Source of the DNA: Paragordius varius | Lineage: Eukaryota; Nematomorpha | NCBI GenBank assembly: GCA_964247055.1 | Contig: OZ176050.1 | Location: forward strand, 2,542,001-2,606,000 | Direction: 5' to 3' | Length of the DNA stretch: 64,000 nucleotides | Shown here: piece after piece, positions 52,009 to 63,176 of the stretch | Position numbering within the stretch: position 1 is the first letter of the stretch | Layout: each line of letters begins with the position of its first letter | Translations under genes and position numbers: made by a program | The notes under the pieces: model-generated | What the model was told of the DNA's origin: nothing | What the model saw: the letters and a program-made list of their open reading frames with translations, nothing else | Databases searched by the model: none

Positions 52009-55000
52009 ATGAATCCTTATTGGAATCCAATTGTTGTAATTTGTCATCTCTTAATCCTATCAACATCAATAACCGCTATTCCCAATTCCGATGAAATAAG
52101 TTTGTATTTAAATGTTGCCATAATTTTATCTTATAATTAAGCCTCTAATTTTTTACGAGGGGTCAATTTTTTGATGCCCGTGAAAAATTATCAAAAATTA
52201 CAAAACAGATCTGCAATTTTCCATCCCTAAATTATTTTATTTTATATGGATAGTTATTAAAGATGTTAATTTATCATTTTTGCGTATGTTATTATGACCA
52301 AATGAAATTTGTTTTGATGTTTTAATATCACCTGCAATTATAAAATGATACCTATACGATATTTTTGCCATTCAGATTTTTAAACTTGAAAATGCGGTCC
52401 ATGAAGCCATTTGTGCTGGACACCCTGTTATAGAAAAAAAACACCATTTTTTTTAATAAACTCATAAATGATAACTAGTGTATGCGAAGTAAATCACTAA
52501 CCTCTAGCCATCAATTAAATAATGTCTAAAATAAAAGGAATTAATATTTACAAAACCATACCTTAAGGCCTTCGTGCGCCTGTAATCCTATCATTGTGGT
52601 TGGGTTAGGGTTTTCCCTTTTAATTTTGGATATAAAAGTACAATTTATTCTTGTTTTATCGAATCAATCGCTTGACCCAACTGTTTGAAAAATATTTTTT
52701 AAAATTTTTATATGGCATATTTATTTATTTATAAAACTCGTGTAATAATTTTAATTAAAACTCATGCTTCCGATACGATGCATATAAAATTATATTTCGG
52801 ATTTAAAAAAAGCATAAAAATGATTAATTTAAAAACAAAGATTTTCTCACTTGGAAAACAATTTTAACGAAATATGTTATATTTTAGGGAAAGCTAAACT
52901 CGACCGAGAAATTTGTAAAAAGATTTCGTGCTCGAAACCAAGTGATTGCGCCACAGGCTTATCCTGCGATTTCCGCTACGGTCCGTTTGGATTGTGTTGT
53001 TTGTCAGACAAAATTTCACAGTTGTCTGAAATATTTGGTAAAACTTTAACAGCCCTAACACTTAGCCCATCCATAATTAAAGCTAAAAAACGAAAATATA
53101 AACCAGCGCCTCAAGCTATCATCGAAGAAGTACCAATTCATCACATATTCAAAACAACCAAACAAATTAAGACTCTTGAGCCCGTATTGTCGCATCCCAC
53201 TAAAACAACAAAAGCCGCTCTAAATAAGAGAACAACAACAGTTTCACCCAGGCTAAAAAACCTATGGAAACCAATAAATTTAATCAGTCCACGTTATATT
53301 GTTAAGCCGACACCCTTGAGCACAGTAAACGAGGAGAAGGAGATTGAAAATGTGATTGATATTGAAGCCAGACAACCGGATTTAGAAACACCACCCAGTG
53401 TTGGAGAGCAAATTAATTTACCAACTGCTGTTTTAATCGAATATCCCATTATAGAATCGTCAGAAGATGTCATGCCAACCGCTTACGAATACTCCAATGA
53501 AATGCAATTGAGTCAAATTCCAACTGTTCAAATTCACCGAAGCATGAATCTGCCATCCCTATCCCGTAGGTCGTCAGTTATCCATTCTCTTATTCCTTCC
53601 CCAAATATGGCTACAGGCCTTTCGGAAAATTCAAGGCGAAACAATTTTGTTATCCGATTTGAACCTAAAGTTTCTTTAGCACCTAGTTCAAGTACAGAGC
53701 TGTCCAACAAAAATTCCATAGCTGAGGCACCTACTCCCCCATCTTCTGGGATAGTGTATGAAATTGAGACACGGATCGATCCAGAAACGTCTTCCATGAA
53801 ATGTCGCAAAGAGTTGCTATGCACAATTTATACCATTTGTCCAGATACGTATGTTTGTCATAACAAGGACCCATACAGCAAGGTACATAACTTTGTTTTT
53901 ATTTATTCTACATATTATAACTATAAATCCTTAAATTCACTAGGTGGGCCAATGTTGTAAAAAAATCTCGATCAAATCGAGAAAACATAAGAAGGAAAAA
54001 CGTAAAAATGTAGATAACGCCAATCCATCAAACATAAATCAATTGCGATCATATCGACTAAGTTACAGGGAGGAAAGAGATTTAAATGATTTTCACATTT
54101 ATCACGATAACAAAGTTCGATGTCTACAAATGGCCTGCAATACAACCAAACAATGCCGAGATCAGGATAAACTTTATGTGTGTGATGCAAGACATAACTC
54201 ATACGGGATATGCTGTCTAGCTGCTATCGCTACCAAACCTATGCTCTATCAAAATGTGATACATGAAATAAATGTAAAATTTAATTTTAAAATTTTTTAC
54301 GAATAGTTTAAGAATCCAGACGAAAAACATACAGTTTATTATTTTTTTCTCTATTCTTCCATATACTCTTACATACATACACATATATATATATATACAT
54401 GCATTTTAATGTATGTTATGTAATTTTATTGCCAGTCAAATAACATAAATGGTTTATCAAATGCGTAAAATACTGCTCCACAAAATTATTTCGTAGTACA
54501 CATATGAAAGAGGATTGACGTGTAGGCTTTAATTTAATGGATTTTTGTCATGTTAAATTATGAGAATATTATAGGAATTTATGTTAACATTTGAAATATT
54601 GTTGTTACGTATGTAAGTGCGGAATTTTGTGGGTTTTTATCTTAAATAAATTAATAAATAGTAAAATAGGTATTAGATTATTTATGTTATATATAATTTT
54701 AATTTTATACGTTGAAACCAACCTGGTTCAAATATCCTCAGGAACTTTGCTGGTTTCAAATTTCGAAAACGATCCTCATTCTTTTTTATAACGGCTCCAT
54801 GTGTTTATAAAACTAAGGGTTAATATTATGATCAATTTAATATTAGCTGTTAGTAAATAACTGTATAAATAAGTCCAATTTATATAACAACGCGTATGTT
54901 TAATGCAATAACAAAACTATAAATCTTATACCTATATTCTAGATTGCCTATCAAGCTCCACCATCCACTATTTCCCAAATGTTAGAACCTAGTCCAACCC

Positions 55001-55809
55001 CAAAAACTATAATTCAGATTGATCCTTTGTCCATAGGCGATTCGGAAAAGATCAAAAGAATAATTGTGTCCGTGGCATCACGACGCATTAAAACTAAGCC
55101 AACAACTTTGGAAAATAATACCATGGGGATAATAAGTAATCGAATTGATGCAAATACGGAATATTTCCCAAAAAGTAATGATTATACGCCATTTAACGAA
55201 ATAATTACTAAGCGAATACCTCGGTTTACATATAGCCCATTAATTACAATGTTATCTACATTAATACCGGTTCCCCACTCTAATGTACCAAACCCAGAAA
55301 AGATTACAACAAATACTAAACAATCTAAACTTCGACAAAACAAAATCAAATCCAATGATTTGTTATCAAATGTAAATCAAAGCTTAGTACTTAAGGACAC
55401 ACCTGTTAAAACGCATTACATAAACTTAACGAATCATAATATTAGGAATATTAGAGTGGATTTACACAGGATAAAGGTGGGCCCTGATTCGAATGTGACA
55501 GAACAAAAATTAGTGGCTAAAGATACATTTGTATCAATCAGTCCTCAAACAAATGCATCATTGTTAAATAAAGCCAATATTATGTACACCACTCCATTGG
55601 CATATAATACGCGCAAAAAATTATACTTTTTCCCGCGTAAATTAAAAAATGGTCAGAAAAATTTCACGAGTCTACCAAAATTCACAGATTACAAAAACTT
55701 TAGTTTTGCAACTATGTACAAAAAGATGGATAAGTATTCTCTTTTCAAACATATATTTGGTTACAAATCCAATCAAGCAACACCCCTAACTAATATTTTA
55801 AAAAAATAA
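52009..55809 (+). CDS. Secreted protein with three Cys-Cys modules
   Basis: Exons: 52009-52099, 52888-53882, 53944-54273, 54943-55809; phases agree, 760 aa. Exon 1 gives a signal peptide (NPIVVICHLLILSTSITAIP). Three similar cysteine modules follow: residues about 40-68 (C-x4-C-x5-C-x5-C-x9-CC, with GPFGLCC), about 335-367 (C-x5-C-x5-C-x5-C-x11-CC, with KVGQCC) and about 422-453 (C-x4-C-x5-C-x8-C-x9-CC, with SYGICC). This resembles lustrin- or WAP-like small disulphide domains in style, but I cannot assign a named family. Between them are long Thr/Pro/Lys-rich, cysteine-free stretches; the last exon (288 residues) is basic, rich in Thr, Asn and Lys. No membrane span. A matrix or cuticle role is plausible, not shown. 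Exon 4 is partly duplicated at 60618-61401. Confidence 0.75.
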
Positions 55810-56850
55810 TGATATGAAAAACAGACTGCATTCAAATTGCTTAATAATACTCAATCGAAAAAAATACTGCAATAATTCCGTGCTCTTGCTTTTTAGTGCT
55901 GCTTTTATTATTGTATCATTATAAATATATTGTATAGTTAAATCAAAATATGCACATTGATGTCGGTCAATTTATAATTTTTGGCCAATAGGCAATACAC
56001 TATCATATGGGTTAAAAGAACAAACGATTGAAATTACAATTTTTTCCTATCTCACAACAATAAATTTTATTTAGTTATGGACAAAGTTCGTTTTATGTCA
56101 TACGCCACTGTATTACTAATTGGCCAACCATAATAAGATTTGACCAACATTAATGTGCATGTTGTGAATATAATAAATATCATTTGTGTCCTTTAAACTG
56201 AATTTTAAACAACCTGATTATTGGTATAAATCGTGAGAAAGTAAAAAGAATGCTCAACTTAAAAATAATATTGGTATTACACTGCTTCCGAAATCGGGGA
56301 GTGTAAAAAATATCCTGAAATATGTATATTCTGATAGGAAATAGTATTTGGAATATCATAGTGCTTTTGGCATTGGGCTTTACAGGTGATATAAGTAAGT
56401 TATTGCCACATTGCTACACCTTAGAAAATGGCGGAATTTGCGCGCATTTTTGATAAATAAAATTATTTTAGTAAAAGCTAAATGCTTAATTTTAAAATAT
56501 CATTAAATTATATTATAAACTACATATAAAAAGCAAAACAATTTAATATTTTAAATTTTGGATGCTGCGAAAGTCCCGATTTTTTAGCCCTTCTAATATG
56601 GGCATGTTCTCTTCAAATAAATGCAAAAATGCTGAGATTGCGCAATAAAACTTTTAATATGCTAAATATTCACATTAAAAAAAAGTTTTTTTCCGTAAAA
56701 ATGGATATTTTGGTTAAAAATTTAATTTATAGCATTGTTTTAAAGCTTACTTCATCTTATTTGGCATGATAGAAACGGTATAAAAACAGTTTATACCATT
56801 TGCACTTTAAGAGTGTCCTTTAACACTTCAAGTTAATCCTTGAACTTTTC
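55810..56850. other. 3' flank of the Cys-Cys gene
   Basis: Probable 3' UTR and intergenic DNA inside the duplicated segment. A dispersed repeat at 56560-56665 is related to 280-425 in inverted orientation. At 56780-56805 TATACCATTTGCACTTT resembles an M2 MITE end. No exon recognised. Confidence 0.45.
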
Positions 56851-56854
56851 ATGT

Positions 56855-57275
56855 TGGTTCAGAAAATGATCTTTTTTCCGAAGTATCATTAGTTAAAAAA
56901 TATATTAATAATGAAAAACTTAAATTATGGACAACAGAAAAAAAATACAGTAGAAAAGAAATGGCTAGAAATATTTCATCATTTTGAAACAAACTAAGTT
57001 CCATACAAAAACATTTTAAAAATTGTGGAAGTTGCACTATCTTTACCTGGAACCAACGCTGCTACTGAACGCGTTTTTTTCCACAGTAATTCAGGTGTGG
57101 ACATCGGAAAAATCAAAATGTGCAAACTTTAAAGGCCATTTTATCTGTTTGACAAATTCTTGCGAAGACTGCTGCAATATTTTAAAAAATAATGACAATC
57201 TGCTAAAATTCACTCATATAAAAAATATACCAAAGAATAAAATGTTTTTTATATTTATAATGTATTTGTCTTAAA
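56855..57275 (+). mobile_element. hAT transposase C-terminal remnant (copy A)
   Basis: Plus-strand frames read ENDLFSEVSLVKKYINNEKL and then, across frame changes, LSLPGTNAATERVFSTV, VWTSEKSK and NSCEDCCNILKNNDNLLKF. This is the C-terminal dimerisation region of hAT transposases (family pattern LPGTNAxxERVFSxMNxxWTxEKxxL, then a CEEFxxxLKxNxxLLKxIH block). At least two frameshifts separate the parts, so it is dead. No inverted ends were located. An almost identical copy lies at 62447-62867. Confidence 0.8.
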
Positions 57276-57427
57276 AATATAAGTATTACAATAAATTTTT
57301 TGCATAAAAATTTTTGGTTGTAACCCCCCCATTCCCCCCTTTTCTCAAATTTGTCCCGCTTTTTCCTTCATAAAATCTGGTCACCTTAAGTATTATATAT
57401 ATATATATATATATTAATATTATTTTA

Positions 57428-57912
57428 GAAATTGACGTTTTATTGATGGTTTAATACGTCATGTTTAAGATTGATATTAACAATCAAAATTATCGTCATA
57501 TAAAATAACTTTTAATTACATAATGTTGTGTTTTTCATAATTTAATAAATAGTACACGCATACACTGATCAATAATGAGTTAATTTGTCTTGCCATAAAC
57601 CTTTAAACCAATGTAGTACTTGTTTAGTACCATTTATCATGGATGAAAAAGATCCAAATCTTGCAACTTTCAATTTTCAACCACAAAATTCTCCATCACC
57701 TTTTCAGTTTAATACAACGAATACACCCCATCCTTACTCAACCGCCGCCTATTTGTCCCCAATTAGCAATTATCAAAACGTAATTAGTACAGCTAACAAT
57801 GAATCTTCTCCTAAAACAATTGAAGAGACCAGCTCTGACACAGAGAATCTTGTAGATTTTAAAGTTGAAGCAGTAAATGAAAAGGATATTATATCCCAGG
57901 AAGACGATACAC
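57428..57912 (+). repeat. Inverted repeat, left arm
   Basis: Its reverse complement recurs at 58976-59467 with roughly 85-90% identity by eye. The arm covers an upstream flank (CACGCATACACTGATCAATAA) and the first 100 codons of the decayed gene at 57585. Spacer about 1.06 kb. Transcription through both arms would give a long hairpin. Confidence 0.85.
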
Positions 57913-58560
57913 AAAATAATTCGCAAAATGATGCTAATATTAATTATAACGATACAAAATCACCAGATACTGATAAAGCTGCCTTAATTAATGATACATA
58001 TAAAAATGATTTCTACAACACTGCTGGAATCAGGAAATGGCAAGAAATAATAGCCTATTTTACCATACAAACACTATTAAGCATATGTTTAGACAATTAA
58101 ATAAATGTCTTAATAAGTCTACAAATAATTTACCAAATAAAGATCCATACGAAGAAACGGAAGATAATCAATCAGTTAGGGGAGAAAAGAAAGACAAAAC
58201 GCCAGAAATGTATGGACCAAATGACAGTTTTTATATATCCCGTTCGTTTGAGCTTTGGCAAAAGACAAAGCCTAACCCCTGTATATTACAAGGACCAGCC
58301 ATAAGTACACAACAGAGAAAAAGTAAATAGACGTCCCTTCATTTTGAGGAGAATTTAAGCCAAGAAGCCGAAATTTGCAAACAGTTGGAGGAATATTCGC
58401 GACAAGTTTCGCAAAACTTGGAGTCCATATATGTGATGTATAAAAATGAACGGTATAGAGAACGTCAATTTGAAAAAAAATAGTCCAAAAATTAGTGAAA
58501 AAATATACAGACCTTGAAGTAGAATCTCTAACTGATCTTGTGGTGGGACCCAATAAAAAG
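57585..58560 (+). pseudogene. Decayed intronless gene, copy 1 (zinc-knuckle / Asn-rich / coiled-coil)
   Basis: Two overlapping frames (57585-58100 and 58037-58330) and a third segment after a stop (58331-58482) read as one former protein: a CHKPLNQCSTCL zinc-like block, DPNLATFNFQPQNSPSPFQF, an Asn/Ser/Pro/acidic region, a Tyr- and Lys-rich part (SRSFELWQKTKPNPCILQG) and a Glu/Gln coiled coil (SQEAEICKQLEEYSRQVSQN). At least one frameshift and one in-frame stop separate the parts, and upstream the inverted copy keeps an extra CxxC (IICQTCHKSF) lost here by a frameshift. No introns are evident, which would fit a processed copy. The parent is unknown; the C-x2-C-x6-C-x2-C pattern faintly recalls the zinc-binding end of Mios-type GATOR2 proteins, but this is weak. 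Confidence 0.6.
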
Positions 58561-58975
58561 GTTTCTAATATACATTATTTCATCAATATTGCTTTCATCT
58601 CTAAAGAATTAAATCATTGATCATTCATAGTAAAACATAAGCTGTTACAGAAAGTAAAAATAATTAAATTTTTAAACATGCTTTTGTCCCTTAAAAGTTT
58701 TCATGTAAATATGGTTAATTTTTAAAATAAAATTTAGAAATGCCGCTTAACAAATTATTTTAAAAATTATGATAAGAATGAATAAAAGGTATAATTCTCT
58801 ATGGACGTCTTATTATTAATAATTCTTAAGCTTAATAAACATTTCTGTTTCCTTTTTAGAACGAAAGCAATCCAAGACCGCTGATACAAACACAAGAATG
58901 AAAGTAAAGGGCAAAGGGAAAAAGTCATTTCAAAAGAAGAAACGAAGCAAGTCGTTGCAAAGCGCAAACTATTAA

Positions 58976-59467
58976 GTGTATCGTCTTCATGGAATATCAC
59001 ATCCTTTCCATTTACGGCTTCAGTTTTAAAATCTACAAGATTCTCTATGTCAGCGCTGGTGTCTTCAATTGTTTTAGGAGAAGATGCATTGTTAACTGTA
59101 CTAATTACGTTTTGATAATTGCTAATTGGGGACAAATAGGCGGCGGGTGAGTATGGTTGGGGTGTATTCGTTGTATTTAGTTGAAAAGGTGATGGAAAAT
59201 TTTGTGGTTGAAAATTGAAAGTTGCAAGATTTGGATCTTCATCCATCATGAATGGTACTAAACAGGTACTGCATTGGTTAAAAGATTTATGGCAAGTTTG
59301 ACAAATTATAAACTCGTTATTGATCAGTGTATGCGTGTACTATTTATTGAAATATTAAAAAACACAACTTTATGTAATTGAAGGATATTTTTCTATGACG
59401 ATAATTTTGATTGTTAATACCAATCTTAAACATGACGTATTTACCAACAATATAACGTCAATTTCTT
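58976..59467 (-). pseudogene. Inverted partial copy of the decayed gene (right arm of inverted repeat)
   Basis: On the minus strand from about 59330 the frame reads NEFIICQTCHKSFNQCSTCL, then VPFMMDEDPNLATFNFQPQN and on to NGKDVIFHEDDTL, open as far as the point where it parts from copy 1. The C-x2-C-x6-C-x2-C block is intact here, so this is the better guide to the ancestral N-terminus. After about 58976 the sequence is unrelated. It diverges from copy 1 much more than the two segmental copies do from each other, so it is an older duplicate. Confidence 0.65.
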
Positions 59468-60617
59468 GTATATAAAATATGATAAATTAATATTAATATA
59501 AATATTGATCAATAACCTCGGAATTTTGATTTACGTGGTTCGATATTCGAATATTAATTGAACAAATTATTTTTCAATGTACTTAAATATGTAGGCAAAA
59601 TAAATAAAAATTATAGAGCCATAGAAATGTTTATTATCGTATTCTATAAATAAAGTGTATTTAATATTTTAGGGTTTGACTGTCGTTTTTACTATGCTCC
59701 GTAATACCATACTTTATTAATATTTTATTCAACATTAAATTCTGTTAATAAGTATGCATAATTTTAAAACAATTATTTTGATGATATCATAAGGGGTGGC
59801 CAACCTTTTTTTCCCGCGGGCACGTATAAATATTAAGTAATAAAAGATTTATTTATCACAACACATATATATATATATATCCCTATTTACGTATTGGGGT
59901 GACTAACACAGGTCATTACAAAATTAATTCTACAAAAAATAATTATTTTTGGGGAGTTATTTTTATATAGAATCTTAATTTTATCAAAATATATAATAAT
60001 GATTAAGAAGATCTCTGGTTACCATAATCAGTGTATAAATACTAAAACTTTTACATTCAATTTATTAAATTTACAATGTATAATTAACTGTACATCTTGC
60101 AACGGATTTCGGATGATTGAAATAAAAAATGGATCTGTAGCTCTTGGCCAAGAATATAATTTATTAGATTTTATGGATCTCTGCATACCTGGTTTAAAAT
60201 AATGGACATATGCTTCAAGTTAGCAGTCAAATCGAAAAGAGTGTCACGCCGCAGTTTTAAGTTTAGTTACAAGAAATTGGTGTAGACATACTAATTGATA
60301 CAGATGAAAGATGGTTAAGTCAGGCTCAATTTTTAGAATTTTTACTAAAACTATATATAACAGACGAAAGATTATTATATCCACAATTAAAAGATCTTAA
60401 ATCGCTTCTTGATAATGCTTTTTGATGTAATATTTCAGAAAAATTGCACACTACAGATCAATTGAAAAACAGTGATTTAAAATTTAATTGACGTAATCTG
60501 AAATGTTGCTTTTATAAATATATCGATAATATAATTAATCATTTTGAGAAAAGATTTTTGTCAATACATAAGCTCAAATACTGTTACATGCGGATTTTCA
60601 TTGATATTGTCATTATA
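59468..60617. other. Unique spacer between the duplicated segments
   Basis: Mostly AT-rich. GGGGTGGCCAACC with CCCGCGGGC near 59790-59820 looks like a lone hAT-type end. From 59999 to 60425 the plus strand has several adjoining short open frames (for example CIINCTSCNGFRMIEIKNGS, ALGQEYNLLDFMDLCIPGLK, LLYPQLKDLKSLLDNAF) that look like a decayed coding sequence of unknown type. Confidence 0.4.
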
Positions 60618-61401
60618 TTCGGAAAAGATCAAAAGAATAATTGTGTCCGTGGCATCACGACGCATTAAAACTAAGCCAACAACTTTGGAAAATAATACCA
60701 CGGGGATAATAAGTAATCAAATTGATGCAAATACGGAATATTTCCCTAAAAGTAATGATTATACGCCATTTAACGAAATAATTAATAAGCGAATTCCTCG
60801 GTTTACATATAGCCCATTAATTACAATGTTATCTACATTGATACCGGTTCCCAACTCTAATGTACGAAACCGGATTTTTATTTACCCAGAAAATAGTACA
60901 ACAAATACTGGACAATCTAAACTTCGACAAAACAAAATCAAATCCAATGATTAATTATCAAATGTAAATCGAGCATTGGTACTTAAGGACACACCTGTTA
61001 AAACGCATTACATAAACATAACGAATCACAATATTAGAAATATTAGAGTGGATTTACACAGGATAAAGGTGGGCCCTGATTCGAATGTGACAGAACAAAA
61101 ATTAGTGGCTAAAGATACATTTGTATCAATCAGTCCTCAAACAAATGCATCATTGTTAAATAAAGCCAATATTATGTACACCACTCCATTGGCATATAAT
61201 ACGCGCAAAAAATTATACTTTTTCCCGCGTAAATTAAAAAATGGTCAGAAAAATTTCACGAGTCTACCAAAATTCACAGATTACAAAAACTTTAGTTTTG
61301 CAACTATGTACAAAAAGATGGATAAGTATTCTCTTTTCAAACATATATTTGGTTACAAATCCAATCAAGCAACACCCCTAACTAATATTTTAAAAAAATA
61401 A
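60618..61401 (+). pseudogene. Partial duplicate of the Cys-Cys gene last exon
   Basis: Copy of 55041-55809. The open frame runs 60544-60954, stops (codon Leu-to-stop change relative to copy A), and resumes to 61401, whose last 140 residues are identical to the intact gene. It lacks the signal peptide and all three cysteine modules. Relative to copy A it carries a 15-nt net insertion near 60872. The upstream sequence is unrelated to the gene, so it has no obvious promoter. Confidence 0.85.
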
Positions 61402-62446
61402 TGATATGAAAAACAGACTGCATTCAAATTGCTTAATAATACTCAATCGAAAAAAATACTGCAATAATTCCGTGCTCTTGCTTTTTAGTGCTGCTTTTAT
61501 TATTGTATCATTATAAATATATTGTATAGTTAAATCAAAATATGCACATTGATGTCGGTCAATTTATAATTTTTGGCCAATAGGCAATACACTATCATAT
61601 GGGTTAAAAGAACAAACGATTGAAATTACAATTTTTTCCTATCTCACAACAATAAATTTTATTTAGTTATGGACAAAGTTCGTTTTATGTCATACGCCAC
61701 TGTATTACTAATTGGCCAACCATAATAAGATTTGACCAACATTAATGTGCATGTTGTGAATATAATAAATATCATTTGTGTCCTTTAAACTGAATTTTAA
61801 ACAACCTGATTATTGGTATAAATCGTGAGAAAGTAAAAAGAATGCTCAACTTAAAAATAATATTGGTATTACACTGCTTCCGAAATCGGGGAGTGTAAAA
61901 AATATCCTGAAATATGTATATTCTGATAGGAAATAGTATTTGGAATATCATAGTGCTTTTGGCATTGGGCTTTACAGGTGATATAAGTAAGTTATTGCCA
62001 CATTGCTACACCTTAGAAAATGGCGGAATTTGCGCGCATTTTTGATAAATAAAATTATTTTAGTAAAAGCTAAATGCTTAATTTTAAAATATCATTAAAT
62101 TATATTATAAACTACATATAAAAAGCAAAACAATTTAATATTTTAAATTTTGGATGCTGCGAAAGTCCCGATTTTTTAGCCCTTCTAATATGGGCATGTT
62201 CTCTTCAAATAAATGCAAAAATGCTGAGATTGCGCAATAAAACTTTTAATATGCTAAATATTCACATTAAAAAAAAGTTTTTTTCCGTAAAAATGGATAT
62301 TTTGGTTAAAAATTTAATTTATAGCATTGTTTTAAAGCTTACTTCATCTTATTTGGCATGATAGAAACGGTATAAAAACAGTTTATACCATTTGCACTTT
62401 AAGAGTGTCCTTTAACACTTCAAGTTAATCCTTGAACTTTTCATGT

Positions 62447-62867
62447 TGGTTCAGAAAATGATCTTTTTTCCGAAGTATCATTAGTTAAAAAATATATTAA
62501 TAATGAAAAACTTAAATTATGGACAACAGAAAAAAAATACAGTAGAAAAGAAATGGCTAGAAATATTTCATCATTTTGAAACAAACTAAGTTCCATACAA
62601 AAACATTTTAAAAATTGTGGAAGTTGCACTATCTTTACCTGGAACCAACGCTGCTACTGAACGCGTTTTTTTCCACAGTAATTCAGGTGTGGACATCGGA
62701 AAAATCAAAATGTGCAAACTTTAAAGGCCATTTTATCTGTTTGACAAATTCTTGCGAAGACTGCTGCAATATTTTAAAAAATAATGACAATCTGCTAAAA
62801 TTCACTCATATAAAAAATATACCAAAGAATAAAATGTTTTTTATATTTATAATGTATTTGTCTTAAA
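62447..62867 (+). mobile_element. hAT transposase C-terminal remnant (copy B)
   Basis: Near-identical copy of 56855-57275, carried along by the segmental duplication rather than by transposition; it has the same frame breaks. Confidence 0.8.
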
Positions 62868-63176
62868 AATATAAGTATTACAATAAATTTTTTGCATAAA
62901 AATTTTTGGTTGTAACCCCCCCATTCCCCCCTTTTCTCAAATTTGTCCCGCTTTTTCCTTCATAAAATCTGGTCACCTTAAGTATTATATATATATATAT
63001 ATATATTAATATTATTTTAGAAATTGACGTTTTATTGATGGTTTAATACGTCATGTTTAAGATTGATATTAACAATCAAAATTATCGTCATATAAAATAA
63101 CTTTTAATTACATAATGTTGTGTTTTTCATAATTTAATAAATAGTACACGCATACACTGATCAATAATGAGTTAAT

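Larger units (their letters stand above)
55041..58408 (+). repeat. Segmental duplication, copy A
   Basis: This interval is repeated at 60618-64000 in the same orientation, 5.6 kb downstream. It starts inside exon 4 of the Cys-Cys gene and runs through the 3' flank, a hAT remnant and a decayed intronless gene. The first 400 bp differ at about 20 positions plus a small insertion in copy B; from about 55450 on the copies are almost identical. The right limit is unknown because copy B runs off the window. Confidence 0.95.

Noticed and set aside
54591-54791. Hydrophobic 66-codon frame inside intron 3 of the Cys-Cys gene
   Set aside because: It lies between two exons that join in phase without it and shows no conserved motif.
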